The notes: generated from the sequence alone by a model not told the origin. A DNA stretch of 64,000 nt from Luteolibacter sp. Y139 (GCF_038066715.1 NZ_JBBUKT010000003.1:558001-622000); one strand, 5' to 3'. Positions 17,329 through 26,275 are shown, numbered from the stretch's first letter. Numbers and translations: made by a program.

Positions 17329-18123
17329 GTGACTGTTCGCCAGACCCTTTCCCTGATCCCCGCCTTGGTCCTGCTCGCCTCGTGCGACAAGGTCCTCCAG
17401 TCCGCCTCAAGTGGCGGCAAGACCGGTTCCATCGCGGATGAGATCCGCATCTCTTCCGAGTCGAAGCCGCAGATCGTAGCGGCCTTCGAGGCGATCGCCG
17501 ATGCCACCAACGAACACAACCGGGTGGTGGTCCAGAACGTCGATAATGATGGCCCGGTCAATGAACTCGCCTTCAGCGCCGGTATTGCCAGCCTGGATCA
17601 GGCCGCGCGCAAGCACGGCGGTCTCGGCAAGCAGATCATCGACGCGGTCAATGCCACGCGGATCTACGAGAAGAGCTTGTTCACTCCCTTCGACACGATG
17701 CGCCGGCAAGCGGCGGGCATGGGGACGTGGAGCAAGGATCAGGCGGTTCAAGCACGCGGCTGGGTCCAGATCATCGACTCGCAGATGGACACCTACAACC
17801 AGGCCATCGCGTATCTCGAGCGAGGCGAGGAGCCGCTGATGCGGCAGAACTTCGGAAAATACTGGGTGCCGAACGAGGTGGCGGATGAGTTCCTCCGCCT
17901 GCGCGAGCTTTATTGCAAGGAGGTCCGCGAGTGGAAGCGGGAGATGTTCCGGGAGGAACAGCAATGCTTGCAATGCTACCGGGATGCCCTGACCACGGCC
18001 GATCCGGCCAAGGCAAACGAGCTGCTGGCCGAAGCGAAACAGCACGACCAGAAGTCCCAGGACTGTGAGAACAAGATGATCTCCGCCGTCCGCGCGCAAC
18101 TCGGGGCGACGGGGCTTTTGTAG
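17329..18123 (+). CDS. Helical lipoprotein of unknown function
   Basis: 264 aa with a GTG start, supported by an AGGA about 8 bases upstream and by the signal sequence that begins there. The lipobox LLASC places the anchor Cys at about residue 19. The mature part is predicted to be almost all helical, with a charged C-terminal region (REWKREMFREEQQCLQC ... AKQHDQKSQDCENKM) that may be a coiled coil; its CLQC pair could form a disulfide. I do not recognise a named domain. Confidence 0.7.
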   Translation: MTVRQTLSLIPALVLLASCDKVLQSASSGGKTGSIADEIRISSESKPQIVAAFEAIADATNEHNRVVVQNVDNDGPVNELAFSAGIASLDQAARKHGGLGKQIIDAVNATRIYEKSLFTPFDTMRRQAAGMGTWSKDQAVQARGWVQIIDSQMDTYNQAIAYLERGEEPLMRQNFGKYWVPNEVADEFLRLRELYCKEVREWKREMFREEQQCLQCYRDALTTADPAKANELLAEAKQHDQKSQDCENKMISAVRAQLGATGLL

Positions 18124-18185
18124 GGCTCACCGCGGCCACTTTCTGACCCTGCCGCGGTTGGTGGGCACGGCCATTGGGTTTTGCG

Positions 18186-18227
18186 GCTCTCTCTAGCAGA
18201 AATCCGCAATTTCACTGCGGAGAGAGC
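18186..18227 (+). promoter_or_regulatory. Nested hairpin in the leader of the third beta-repeat gene
   Basis: GCTCTCTC (18186-18193) pairs with GAGAGAGC (18220-18227), and inside it CCGCA (18204-18208) pairs with TGCGG (18216-18220). It lies in the 285-base gap before the ATG at 18409. Further down, AAACCCC occurs twice (18375-18381 and 18389-18395) just before the start codon. No T-run follows the hairpin, so it may be a 5' regulatory or stabilising structure rather than a terminator for the upstream lipoprotein. Confidence 0.4.
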
Positions 18228-18408
18228 GGTGGGAGTAAGGGTTTCGCCGGACAGAACTTCACTTTTCGGCAAACCCATTCTCGTTTCGTGCACTCGTGTG
18301 CAACGATTCTTGTGTTCGGCGGTTTTCCGTTCCCCATGACCGGGAATGGAATCCCGGGTTCATCGGGTTCCTTCAAACCCCGCCATACAAACCCCGCCCC
18401 GTCGTCGT

Positions 18409-20862
18409 ATGAAACCCCACCTCTCGCGTCTCTTGGGACGCTCCGCCGAAGCATGTGTCTGCCCCATGGCAGCCGTCATCGCCACCTTCACCTTCGCCAC
18501 CGAAGCCGGTGCGCAGGTTCGCAAGGAAGACAACCTCGACACGCTCGGTCTGGCGACCAGCTGGATCGGAGGAGCTGCCGCGCCCGGCATCGCCGACATC
18601 GCACAATGGGATGACCAACTGACCGGAGCGAACACCTCCGATCTGGGAGCGACACCTTCAAGCTGGCTCGGCATCAAGGTGCTCAGCCCCACAGGTGCCG
18701 TGGGCATCACCGGCACCAGTCCGGGCATTCTCACGCTCGGCGCCTCGGGGATCGACCTGAGTGCCGCGACCCAGAACCTGACCATCGGCAGCCCGCTGAT
18801 CCTCGGCGGCGCGCAGACGTGGAAGGTCGCTTCCGGACGAGTGCTGCGGGTCAATACCGCCGGTGCCGCTGCGATCAGCGGCGTCGGGCCACTGACCCTC
18901 ACCGGTCCGGGCCAGGTAAGGATCGGCGGAACGGGCGGCACTTACACCTTCACCGGCGGCATCAGCGTCGGCGGCGGAACGGGCACGAACAACATCGCCG
19001 CGACGGGAGCTCCGAGTACCACGAACACGAACCTCTTCATCGACCTCGCCGCCATTTCGCCGGGCACCGCCCTCACGCTGGGCCTGCCCGCACTGACCAC
19101 CAATGGCGGCATCATTCACACCAACGGCGGAACGGGCAGCGGCACCACCGCCTACATCCCGAACTTCGCCTCCATCAATGTCGCCGCCGGCAACACCAGC
19201 TTCACGATGCAGCGCGGCTCGAGCGCACGCGCGATCTTCCAATTCCAAGGCACCCCTGCCCGCGCGGCGGGCGCCACGGTGAACTTCCGCGACGACATCA
19301 GCGGGTCCGGTGCCAGCAACGCCAATAGCGGCGGCTACCGCATGGCCACCGCCGCCAACGTCAACGGTGTGGTCCCATGGGCCACCTACAATACCACCAG
19401 CACCGGCATCGCGTGGTTCGTGGCGGCAGGCACGGGCAACAATGGCACCTCGGCACCGACCTTGACCGCCAGCACGGCGACTAGCCTGGGAACCGCGACC
19501 CAAAACTCGAACGTCGTCACCGACGTCGCGATCGGGGCCTCCACCTCCGTCAACACCATCCGCTTCAACGATGGCTCCTCCCGCACCGTGACCATCGATC
19601 CCGCGGCGACGCTTTCCATCGGGGCGGGCGCGATCCTGGTAACCAACAACGGCTCCGCGAACCAAACCATCACCGGCGGCAAGATCGTCGGCGGCAGTCC
19701 GGGTTCCGGTTCCGGCAAGGACCTGATCATCCACCAGCACCACAACTCGTCCACGTTCACGATTGCCTCGGAAATCGCGGACTACAGCGAAGTGGTGGGA
19801 GAGACGACTGTCGTTACCCCGACTCCCTTGACCAAGAGCGGCGCGGGCAAGCTGGCGATCGGCGGGGCCGCCACCTACACCGGCAATACCTTCGTCAACG
19901 CAGGCACGCTGCTGGTGAACGGCACACTCACGGGCTCGCCGCTGGTGAAGGTGAATCGCGGCGGAGCGCTGGGCGGCACGGGCAGCGTCACCGCACCGGT
20001 CACCGTGAACGGCTCGATCGCTCCCGGCACCAGCGTGGGCACCCTGACCACCGGTCCGGTCACCTTCAATGCCGGGTCGACCTTGGCCATCGAACTCAAC
20101 ACCTACGCCGGCACCTCCGACAAGCTCGTCACCAGTGGCATCACCACCGGCGGAAGCATGGTCAATCTCACGCTCACCGACGTGGGTGGCGATGTGACGC
20201 TGGCCAATGGCACCAAGTTCACGCTGGTGGACTATGCCGGGACATGGTCGGGCACGGACCTCCTGACCTATGCAGGCTTCCCCTTGGAGAACCACACCAC
20301 CATCGCGCTGGGGGCCAATACCTACTTCGTGGACTATGCCGATGCCGCGGTGGATGGCACCGCGCTGACCCTTACCGTCACCGGAGCGCCGGTGCTCACG
20401 CCCTACCTCGTGTGGTCGGACAGCTTCGCCCTTCAGCTTCCCAATCCGGCGGACCGGCAACCCACGGCCGACCCGGACAAGGACGGCAAGCCGAACTCCT
20501 TCGAGTTCGCGCTCGATGGCAATCCCGCCAGCTTCACGAATGCCGGCAAGATCTCCGTTTCGACTCTGGATTCCAATGATGCGGGCAGTGATCGCGAACT
20601 CTCCGTGACCCTTGCCGTGCGCAATGGCGCGGTGCTCGCGACGCAACCCGATGGCAGCGTCACGCTGACCGTGGACGACATCGTCTATACCATCCAAGGC
20701 AGCCAGAATCTGGTGGATTGGAACGAGGCGATCAGCGAGGTGACACCGCCCACCCCGCTCGTCCCCGCCGCCAACATCGGTTGGACCGCCCGCACCTTCC
20801 AAGTCACCGATTCGAACGGCCTTCCAAGCCGCCGCTTCCTTCAGGTGAGTGTGACGCCTTGA
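18409..20862 (+). CDS. Autotransporter-associated beta-strand repeat exoprotein (third copy)
   Basis: 817 aa from the ATG at 18409, which gives a long but plausible signal peptide ending near GAQV. The body is a Gly/Thr/Ser/Asn-rich beta-solenoid with one clear autotransporter-associated repeat near the middle (LTKSGAGKLAIGGAATYTG...VNAGTL). A closing G-S-V-T-A-P-V-T-V-N-G / G-P-V-T-F-N-A-G-S-T section is typical of these proteins. From Y666 it ends in the EF-hand-like module (loop DPDKDGKPNSFE) and a tail with the YTIQGSQNLVDWNE strand, ending LQVSVTP. It is shorter and more diverged than the tandem pair at 2-11 kb. Secretion is supported; surface retention is inferred. Confidence 0.85.
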   Translation: MKPHLSRLLGRSAEACVCPMAAVIATFTFATEAGAQVRKEDNLDTLGLATSWIGGAAAPGIADIAQWDDQLTGANTSDLGATPSSWLGIKVLSPTGAVGITGTSPGILTLGASGIDLSAATQNLTIGSPLILGGAQTWKVASGRVLRVNTAGAAAISGVGPLTLTGPGQVRIGGTGGTYTFTGGISVGGGTGTNNIAATGAPSTTNTNLFIDLAAISPGTALTLGLPALTTNGGIIHTNGGTGSGTTAYIPNFASINVAAGNTSFTMQRGSSARAIFQFQGTPARAAGATVNFRDDISGSGASNANSGGYRMATAANVNGVVPWATYNTTSTGIAWFVAAGTGNNGTSAPTLTASTATSLGTATQNSNVVTDVAIGASTSVNTIRFNDGSSRTVTIDPAATLSIGAGAILVTNNGSANQTITGGKIVGGSPGSGSGKDLIIHQHHNSSTFTIASEIADYSEVVGETTVVTPTPLTKSGAGKLAIGGAATYTGNTFVNAGTLLVNGTLTGSPLVKVNRGGALGGTGSVTAPVTVNGSIAPGTSVGTLTTGPVTFNAGSTLAIELNTYAGTSDKLVTSGITTGGSMVNLTLTDVGGDVTLANGTKFTLVDYAGTWSGTDLLTYAGFPLENHTTIALGANTYFVDYADAAVDGTALTLTVTGAPVLTPYLVWSDSFALQLPNPADRQPTADPDKDGKPNSFEFALDGNPASFTNAGKISVSTLDSNDAGSDRELSVTLAVRNGAVLATQPDGSVTLTVDDIVYTIQGSQNLVDWNEAISEVTPPTPLVPAANIGWTARTFQVTDSNGLPSRRFLQVSVTP

Positions 20863-20900
20863 GTGATCTCCTTCGTATCGATTCCGGCTCCACCAACGAA

Positions 20901-20936
20901 CGCCGCCTCAACCTCGTTGAGGCGGCGGTTTTTTTT
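20901..20936 (+). terminator. Intrinsic terminator of the third beta-repeat gene
   Basis: CGCCGCCTCAAC (20901-20912) pairs perfectly with GTTGAGGCGGCG (20916-20927) across a 3-base loop, followed by G and eight Ts. The T-run is on the plus strand. Confidence 0.92.
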
Positions 20937-20940
20937 CGGC

Positions 20941-21324
20941 TTACCGTCGGTGGATGTTCCACCAGCCGTGGCAGTAAGTGCACTTCACGTCGCCGCTCGG
21001 AGAGACTTCGGCCTGGCCGACGTTTGCCCCGCAGGTGGGGCACGCGAGGGTCTCCGGAACGGATGGCGGAGGAGCTTGAACCTGCAAACCACGCGCGACC
21101 AGATCCTCCATTTCCTTGCCCTTTCGCAGGGCGCTCAGTGGCACGCCGAAGCCCATCGCCATGAAGCAGAGGCCGATGAAGCTGCCGAAGACCTTGAAGA
21201 ACAATGGCGCGTCCCCGAGGACATCGTTCGACCCCCACAGGAAGGCGATCACCGCGATCCCGATGAAGCCGAAGATCGAGAAGAACAGCAGCATGAAGAG
21301 CGGCGGCCTGAAGGAGAATGGCAT
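20941..21324 (-). CDS. Small two-TM membrane protein with C-terminal zinc ribbon
   Basis: 127 aa. Two hydrophobic helices at about 8-30 and 42-62 are followed by a basic turn (LRKGKEMED) and a Pro-rich linker. The C-terminal four-Cys ribbon CPTCGANVG ... CTYCHGWWNI should bind one zinc and lie in the cytoplasm or periplasm depending on topology. The family has no assigned function that I recognise. It is convergent with the beta-repeat gene across the terminator. Confidence 0.75.
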   Translation of the reverse strand: MPFSFRPPLFMLLFFSIFGFIGIAVIAFLWGSNDVLGDAPLFFKVFGSFIGLCFMAMGFGVPLSALRKGKEMEDLVARGLQVQAPPPSVPETLACPTCGANVGQAEVSPSGDVKCTYCHGWWNIHRR

Positions 21325-21405
21325 CGGGGGGGGTGAACTAGCAGTTCGCGCCCCGCGCTCCTACTGCGAATCGAGGCACAGAATGGAATCGGTGAGCACC
21401 TGTCT

Positions 21406-22602
21406 TCACTCCGCCACCTTGACCAGGCGGAAGACGAAAAGGCTGCAGATGCTGAGAGTGATCGCGAGCAGGCCGAGACGATCGAAATGGAGCATCGCCC
21501 CACTGGCGGTCAGCGTCACGATCTTGCCTCCAATGTCAGCGGTCGCCCCCGAGGCGAGGTCACGCGAGCAGGCGACCAGGCTCATGTAGGCGCCCCGCCG
21601 CGCCGGAGGCACGGCGAGCGAGATGGTAGCCTGCGCCGGAATGAAGCGCCCGCTGGCGAAGGTGAAGAAGAGCGCGGCATTCAGCAGCGTGTGCCACAGC
21701 GGCAGCGGCCCCGAAGTGGCCATGTGCCCGACGACGCAGCAGGCGATCACGATCATGATGCTGAATACCCGGAAGCGGCCGTGCCGGTCGGCCAGCTTGC
21801 CCACATACGGGCCGGTGAAGATCGTGACCACCCCGCCGACGAGGTAGATGAGGAACAAGTGATCCTCCGCCAGTCCCACGTTTCCGACCAAATACGGCGA
21901 GAGGTAGGGGATGATCATGAAGTGGCTCATCACGCAGATCATCATCAGCGCGATGCCGGTCCATGCATTGCGGTCCTTCAGCAGTGTCAGGAAGTCCTTG
22001 CGCGGATTCACACCTGCGATGTCCAAGTGGCTCCGCACCGGAGGCAGGACGCGAAAGAGCAGCACCCACACCGCTGCCGCAACGCCGGCGATGACCAGGA
22101 ACGGCGCTTCCCATTTCCACCACTGCGCGAGCTTCAAGCCGAGCGGAACCCCCAAGGCGGCGGCCGCGGAAAACGCGGTCATGATGATGCCCATCCCGCG
22201 GGCCCGGCGCTCGGCCGGCACCACATCGGCGACGATGGTCATGATCGTGGCCCCGCTGACGCCGCCGAAGGCACCGCACATCGCCCGTGCCGCCATCAGC
22301 ATCCCCGGCGTGGTCGCGAGACCGCAGGCCAGCGTGCCAAAGGCAAAGCCCGCATAGCAGATCAGCAGAAGCTTCCGACGATCGAAGCGGTCGGCAAACG
22401 GGGCCATGGCCAACCCCACCACCCCGGCAGCGAGGGCGAAGGCGGAGATGATGTGGCCGAACGAGGTCGTATCGAGATCCAGCTCGCGCATCAGCTGCGG
22501 GCCCAGCGGCATCATCACCATGAAATCCATGATGTGGGTGAACTGCACGCAGGCGAGCAGGAGGAGCAGCATGCGTTCAGAAACGCGGGGCGCGGAATCC
22601 AT
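21406..22602 (-). CDS. MFS transporter (DHA1-type efflux)
   Basis: 398 aa from the ATG at 22602, chosen because the stretch upstream of it is hydrophilic and unlike an MFS N-terminus. About 12 hydrophobic helices are visible. The loop between helices 2 and 3 carries the major-facilitator signature in the form ADRFDRRKLLL, and a weaker copy GKLADRHGRFRVF lies between helices 8 and 9. Length and motifs fit the AraJ/Bcr-like drug or sugar efflux group; the substrate cannot be inferred. It is divergent from a small lipoprotein gene 149 bases away. Confidence 0.88.
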   Translation of the reverse strand: MDSAPRVSERMLLLLLACVQFTHIMDFMVMMPLGPQLMRELDLDTTSFGHIISAFALAAGVVGLAMAPFADRFDRRKLLLICYAGFAFGTLACGLATTPGMLMAARAMCGAFGGVSGATIMTIVADVVPAERRARGMGIIMTAFSAAAALGVPLGLKLAQWWKWEAPFLVIAGVAAAVWVLLFRVLPPVRSHLDIAGVNPRKDFLTLLKDRNAWTGIALMMICVMSHFMIIPYLSPYLVGNVGLAEDHLFLIYLVGGVVTIFTGPYVGKLADRHGRFRVFSIMIVIACCVVGHMATSGPLPLWHTLLNAALFFTFASGRFIPAQATISLAVPPARRGAYMSLVACSRDLASGATADIGGKIVTLTASGAMLHFDRLGLLAITLSICSLFVFRLVKVAE

Positions 22603-22751
22603 GAAATTAAAGCGCCTGTTTGAACGCGCGGCTTCCCTCGCACCGGACGAGACCGGATGCAAGCCCGGGGGTTTGTCATTTCCGATGCGCGGCAGACGGG
22701 CTTTCAAATCTTGCGCCGATCGGCTGTTCCCCACAGCTTCCCGCCGTCTCC

Positions 22752-23240
22752 ATGATTACCATGACTTCGTGCCGCTTTGCCCTTCCCGCCGTGCTCGCCC
22801 TGATGCTTCCGAGCTGCGTGAGTTACTACAATCTGCCCAAGGGCTACACCGGCCCGACGGCAACGATCCGGAATTCCGGATCCGCTCAGGATGCCTTCAA
22901 AGCGACGGTCTTCGAAGTGGCAAAGATCGACGGCAAGTTGAGCAATTCGTCAGCGATGCAGACGCCCCGCGGTGGCGGTCCGGTGGTGCAGATGGGAGAA
23001 TCGCAGGTCAAAGTGGCCGCGGGCCAACCCTTGCAGGTCGAGCTTTCCGGTCATGATCAATTCGCGGCCGATGGCGCGGCGCTCATGTATTCCTTCGGCG
23101 GCAATGTCGCCAAGCCCGCCAAGGCGACGGTGAACTTCACTCCGAAGGCGAATGCGACCTATGTGGTGAAGGGACAGCTCGCCAAGCAAGGTTCAGCCGT
23201 GTGGCTGGAAGACGCGGCGAGCGGCAAGCGGGTGCCTTGA
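22752..23240 (+). CDS. Small secreted lipoprotein
   Basis: 162 aa from the ATG at 22752; a second in-frame ATG at 22761 is possible. The signal peptide ends in the lipobox LPSC, followed by VSYYNLPKGYTGPTATI. The mature part is mostly beta (VEVA-type strands, GESQVKVAAGQPLQVELSG, YVVKGQLAKQGSAVWLED) and resembles small envelope beta-sandwich lipoproteins, but I cannot name a family. It is convergent with the SHD1-protease gene, 12 bases away. Confidence 0.72.
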   Translation: MITMTSCRFALPAVLALMLPSCVSYYNLPKGYTGPTATIRNSGSAQDAFKATVFEVAKIDGKLSNSSAMQTPRGGGPVVQMGESQVKVAAGQPLQVELSGHDQFAADGAALMYSFGGNVAKPAKATVNFTPKANATYVVKGQLAKQGSAVWLEDAASGKRVP

Positions 23241-23252
23241 TCCCTTGCTCTC

Positions 23253-24716
23253 CTACCGGAAGGAAAGATTGATCCGCAGATCCTTTCGCAGCGCCGCTTC
23301 GATCCGATCGGCGACGGCGACCGGAGTTTCTCCATCCAGCAGGGCTTTCAAGCCCCCGAGCTTGAGGGAGTTCAAATCCGGAGGCGTGCCGGTGGGAGCC
23401 TTGGGTGGCGTGAGATGACCGGGGTATTGGATCCGACCGTCGGGAAGCTCCTTCACTCCGGGCAGTGACTTGAAGGCGACCATGGCCTTTTCATAGTCGT
23501 CGAACTCCTGCCGGAGCTGCTCGTAGCGGTCCATGTTGCGGCGGTTCTCCTCAAGGAACTTGCGGAGCTTCGTCACTCCTTTCTCCCCCTCGATCTGGAT
23601 GAAATAGTAGATGATCAAATGGGCCGTCCGATAGAGTCGCGGCATCCGGTTGATGGTTACCATCCCGCGGATTCCCGGGTTGGCGCCAGAAGAACCCGTC
23701 TTCCATTCCTCGTCGGTCATCTGCAACACATCCACGACCCGGTAGAGCGGAAGGACGTCGCTGCTTTGCAAGTACTTGTCCCGCTCTTCCTTGCCCCATG
23801 CCGACTTCTGCTTGTCGGAAAGTGACCGGAAATAGCTCATGGCGAAGAGATCCCGCACGCCCTCGCGGATCTTGTCCTTGTCCGTCTTGAAGGCCTTGGC
23901 CTGGATCGGGATGGACGAGATGTACTCGGCGTAGCCCTCGTTCATCCAGACCGGCAGATTGTCCAGCATCTCATGGGTGAGCATGTGCGTCAGCTCATGG
24001 ACGACGGTCGAAACATCGTACTCGTCGGAGATCTTGCGGTACCCGGCCGAGCCTGACTGGACGCCCATGAGTTCCAAAGGCGCGAGGAAGACCTTTTGCG
24101 CGGGGAGATAAACCCCTGCTGAGTTCTCGGGGCCGCCCGCCCTTCTGTAGTCCGCCAGCGTGCCGAACAGCTTCGCCTCGAAGCGGTCTTTTTCAGGCTT
24201 CGCGAGGACGCCGAAGGGAGACTTCTCGTGAAGCTGGAGTGTCAGCTCGAAGGTCCGCGCCAAGTCCTTCATCAGCACGGGACCGAGATTGACGTCGCAA
24301 TAAAAGCGGAAGTTCTTGGTCGTGTAGGTGAAGGTTCCTGCTGCAGAGGCTTCTTCTTCCACGGTCAATACCGGCATCGACTGGCTGGCATCTGCAGGCC
24401 ACTCCTGCCACCGCTCGTGGTAGTCGAGGCGGTTCGCTTTCACGAACGCATTGTCCGCCGTGGAAAGGGTGGCCAGGGGAACGAAGGAGATCTTTCCGCC
24501 GGGGAGCTTTAGCGCCACGTCATCTCCTCGAATGCCGAGGTATTCGGCGGCGATCGTCTTGCCGCCCGTGTTTGTCCACTCGCGCGCCGCCGTGGTGCTG
24601 GCACCCTGTTGGCCGATGCCCGCGGCGGTCAAGGCCAGCAGCATCGCGGCTGCGAGCCGTGACGTGCGGGTGCCTGTGGTCCGACGGGAAGGGGTCGATC
24701 CTGTATCACAACTCAT
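23253..24716 (-). CDS. Secreted SHD1-domain gluzincin metallopeptidase
   Basis: 487 aa. A basic N-terminus and hydrophobic core (LAAAMLLALTAAGIG) form an export signal. Residues 45-97 (REWTNTGGKTIAAEYLG ... FVPLATLSTADNAFV) are an SHD1 domain, a small beta module common in Planctomycetes and Verrucomicrobia. The catalytic part contains the zinc motif HELTH (H240, E241, H244) and a downstream glutamate in NEGYAEY (E260), the gluzincin third ligand. The rest is helical with a charged C-terminus. It is probably an envelope protease on secreted substrates. The SHD1 module reappears on a different hydrolase at 62658. Confidence 0.82.
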   Translation of the reverse strand: MSCDTGSTPSRRTTGTRTSRLAAAMLLALTAAGIGQQGASTTAAREWTNTGGKTIAAEYLGIRGDDVALKLPGGKISFVPLATLSTADNAFVKANRLDYHERWQEWPADASQSMPVLTVEEEASAAGTFTYTTKNFRFYCDVNLGPVLMKDLARTFELTLQLHEKSPFGVLAKPEKDRFEAKLFGTLADYRRAGGPENSAGVYLPAQKVFLAPLELMGVQSGSAGYRKISDEYDVSTVVHELTHMLTHEMLDNLPVWMNEGYAEYISSIPIQAKAFKTDKDKIREGVRDLFAMSYFRSLSDKQKSAWGKEERDKYLQSSDVLPLYRVVDVLQMTDEEWKTGSSGANPGIRGMVTINRMPRLYRTAHLIIYYFIQIEGEKGVTKLRKFLEENRRNMDRYEQLRQEFDDYEKAMVAFKSLPGVKELPDGRIQYPGHLTPPKAPTGTPPDLNSLKLGGLKALLDGETPVAVADRIEAALRKDLRINLSFR

Positions 24717-24796
24717 GATGCGCGGCTGAGGCTACGGGTCATGAGATGATCAGGCCAAGGTATTTCCCGGTTGCTGCACCGCGGGCCGCGCCGGCC

Positions 24797-24946
24797 TCAC
24801 TCGCTTGAGGCCGACTTGAAGGGTCGCTTGAAGCTATAACCCTCGCTGACCGTCTGGCCACCGCGGGTGACGGTCCGCTTGGTGAGGCATCCGGAGAAAC
24901 TGGTGAGCAGGACCGTGATCGCTACGGCCTTCAGGAGCGCTTTCAT
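24797..24946 (-). CDS. 49-residue lipoprotein
   Basis: MKALLKAVAITVLLTSFSGC is a complete lipoprotein signal with its anchor Cys at residue 20. The short mature peptide is basic and has TVTRGGQTVSEGYSFKRP. GGAAC-like bases lie just upstream of the ATG at 24946. The role is unknown, but the signal is convincing despite the size. Confidence 0.7.
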   Translation of the reverse strand: MKALLKAVAITVLLTSFSGCLTKRTVTRGGQTVSEGYSFKRPFKSASSE

Positions 24947-25064
24947 TGGCAAGTTCCTAGCTTTCGGGCCACGGTTGGACAAGCCGCGAAGCGGGGCTCT
25001 CCAAAGAAGTGCTGGCCGTTCCCGCGGGACTCTAGCAGCTTTCGAGGGAGCCGATCCCACCCCC

Positions 25065-25514
25065 ATGAATCCCCTCGTCATTCCCTCCGAAGGCGCGAAC
25101 CTGAACATCCTTGGCATCCCGATGATCGTCCGCCTGCGCGGCAGCGACACCGGCGGGACCGTCGGGGTGGCGGAATCCCATGACGTACCCGGCAGCGGCC
25201 CGCCTCCACACATCCACCACCGTGAGGATGAGACCTTCCAGGTGCTCGAGGGCGAGTACGAGTGGACGGTGGGCGACAAAACCTTCATCACCGGCAAGGG
25301 CACCACGATCTTCGCGCCGCGCGGCATCCCGCATGGCTACCGCTATGTCGGCACCACGCCGGGCCGGCTGATGTGCACCATCACTCCCGCCGGATTCGAG
25401 GGATTCTTCGAGGAAGTCGGCGCCCTGAGCCCAGAAGAGCAGCAGGACATTCCGCGGATCATGGCGATCGCGGCGACCTACGGGCTGGAATTTCTCCCGC
25501 CGCCGGACGCGTGA
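25065..25514 (+). CDS. Single-domain cupin protein
   Basis: 149 aa, no signal. Cupin motif 1 appears as PPPHIHHREDETFQVLEG (His, His, Glu metal ligands) and motif 2 as FAPRGIPHGYRYVG (His). It resembles the quercetin 2,3-dioxygenase-like small cupins that bind a divalent metal, but many members have no known reaction. The ATG at 25065 comes directly before the conserved start of the domain. A terminator at 25582-25617 follows. Confidence 0.82.
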   Translation: MNPLVIPSEGANLNILGIPMIVRLRGSDTGGTVGVAESHDVPGSGPPPHIHHREDETFQVLEGEYEWTVGDKTFITGKGTTIFAPRGIPHGYRYVGTTPGRLMCTITPAGFEGFFEEVGALSPEEQQDIPRIMAIAATYGLEFLPPPDA

Positions 25515-25581
25515 GATTCCGCGCACGGCCAGCATGCTTGCCATTCGCGACCGAATCGGGCAACTTTGCTTGAAAGCTCGC

Positions 25582-25617
25582 CCCCCTGAACGATCCGCCT
25601 CGGCAGCAGGGGGTTTT
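25582..25617 (+). terminator. Terminator or attenuator between the cupin and KH genes
   Basis: CCCCCTG (25582-25588) pairs with CAGGGGG (25607-25613), then TTTT. It ends the cupin transcript but is only 14 bases before the ATG of the KH gene at 25631. Unless that gene has a promoter overlapping the hairpin, the structure would act as an attenuator in its leader. Confidence 0.65.
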
Positions 25618-25630
25618 GCCACGAGATCCG

Positions 25631-26275
25631 ATGTCGAAACGCATTTCCGAAACCACGGATTCATTCCAGGACGACGGTCCCGACCACGAGACCGACCGGG
25701 GTTTCCTCGAACTCCTGAACACGGATCTCAAGGACCTGGAGATCGCGTCCTCGCTCCGCAAGCTGGGGAACACCAAGGTGATCGACTGGGATTTCAAGGA
25801 CACCCTGCCCGCGGTGCACAAGTTCGCCCATCAGGAGGTGGACGTGGTCGGCTGGGTGAAGCGGGTCGCTCACTACAAGGTGATGGACTGGGATTTCCGG
25901 GCGGCTCCGGCGAAGGATGAGGACAGGGAGGAGGCCCTTCCCGAAGCAGGCAAGAAGCTCCCGGGGCCGGAAGAGATGGAGGAGCTCATCGGCCGGCTGA
26001 AGAACTTCATGCTCTACATGGCGGTCAACCTCATCGACGACCCCGGCCGCGCGCAGGTCCGGGTGCAGGAGATCGCTCCCGGCGTGGTGAGATTCAGGCT
26101 CGTGGTGACCCAAAAGGATCAGAAACATCTGGTCGGGAAGGACGGTGCGACGGCATCCGCCATCCGGAACATGCTGAAGGGCACCGCCGCCGGAGAAGGC
26201 GTGCACGTGCTACTACAGATCCTATCGCATGAGGAGGATCTGACCCTGAGCCTGAAGGAGGCCGAGGAACAGTAA
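25631..26275 (+). CDS. KhpA-like KH-domain RNA-binding protein with a duplicated DWDF N-terminal extension
   Basis: 214 aa, cytoplasmic. The KH domain at about 124-200 begins NFMLYMAVNLIDDPG and has the GxxG RNA-binding loop as G169-K-D-G172, followed by ATASAIRNML; this is the KhpA/YlqC arrangement. KhpA proteins are usually about 75-80 aa, so the 120-residue N-terminal half is extra. It contains the repeated motif KVIDWDFK (49-56) and KVMDWDFR (83-90), then an acidic linker. The family binds RNA in cell-size and translation control in other bacteria; the added half could be a partner-binding arm. The ATG at 25631 is preferred over a TTG five codons upstream. Confidence 0.78.
   Translation: MSKRISETTDSFQDDGPDHETDRGFLELLNTDLKDLEIASSLRKLGNTKVIDWDFKDTLPAVHKFAHQEVDVVGWVKRVAHYKVMDWDFRAAPAKDEDREEALPEAGKKLPGPEEMEELIGRLKNFMLYMAVNLIDDPGRAQVRVQEIAPGVVRFRLVVTQKDQKHLVGKDGATASAIRNMLKGTAAGEGVHVLLQILSHEEDLTLSLKEAEEQ

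Noticed and set aside
22620..22751. Upstream extension of the lipoprotein at 22752
   Set aside because: It would place about 44 polar residues before the signal peptide and overlap the MFS promoter region; the ATG at 22752 gives a proper lipoprotein signal.
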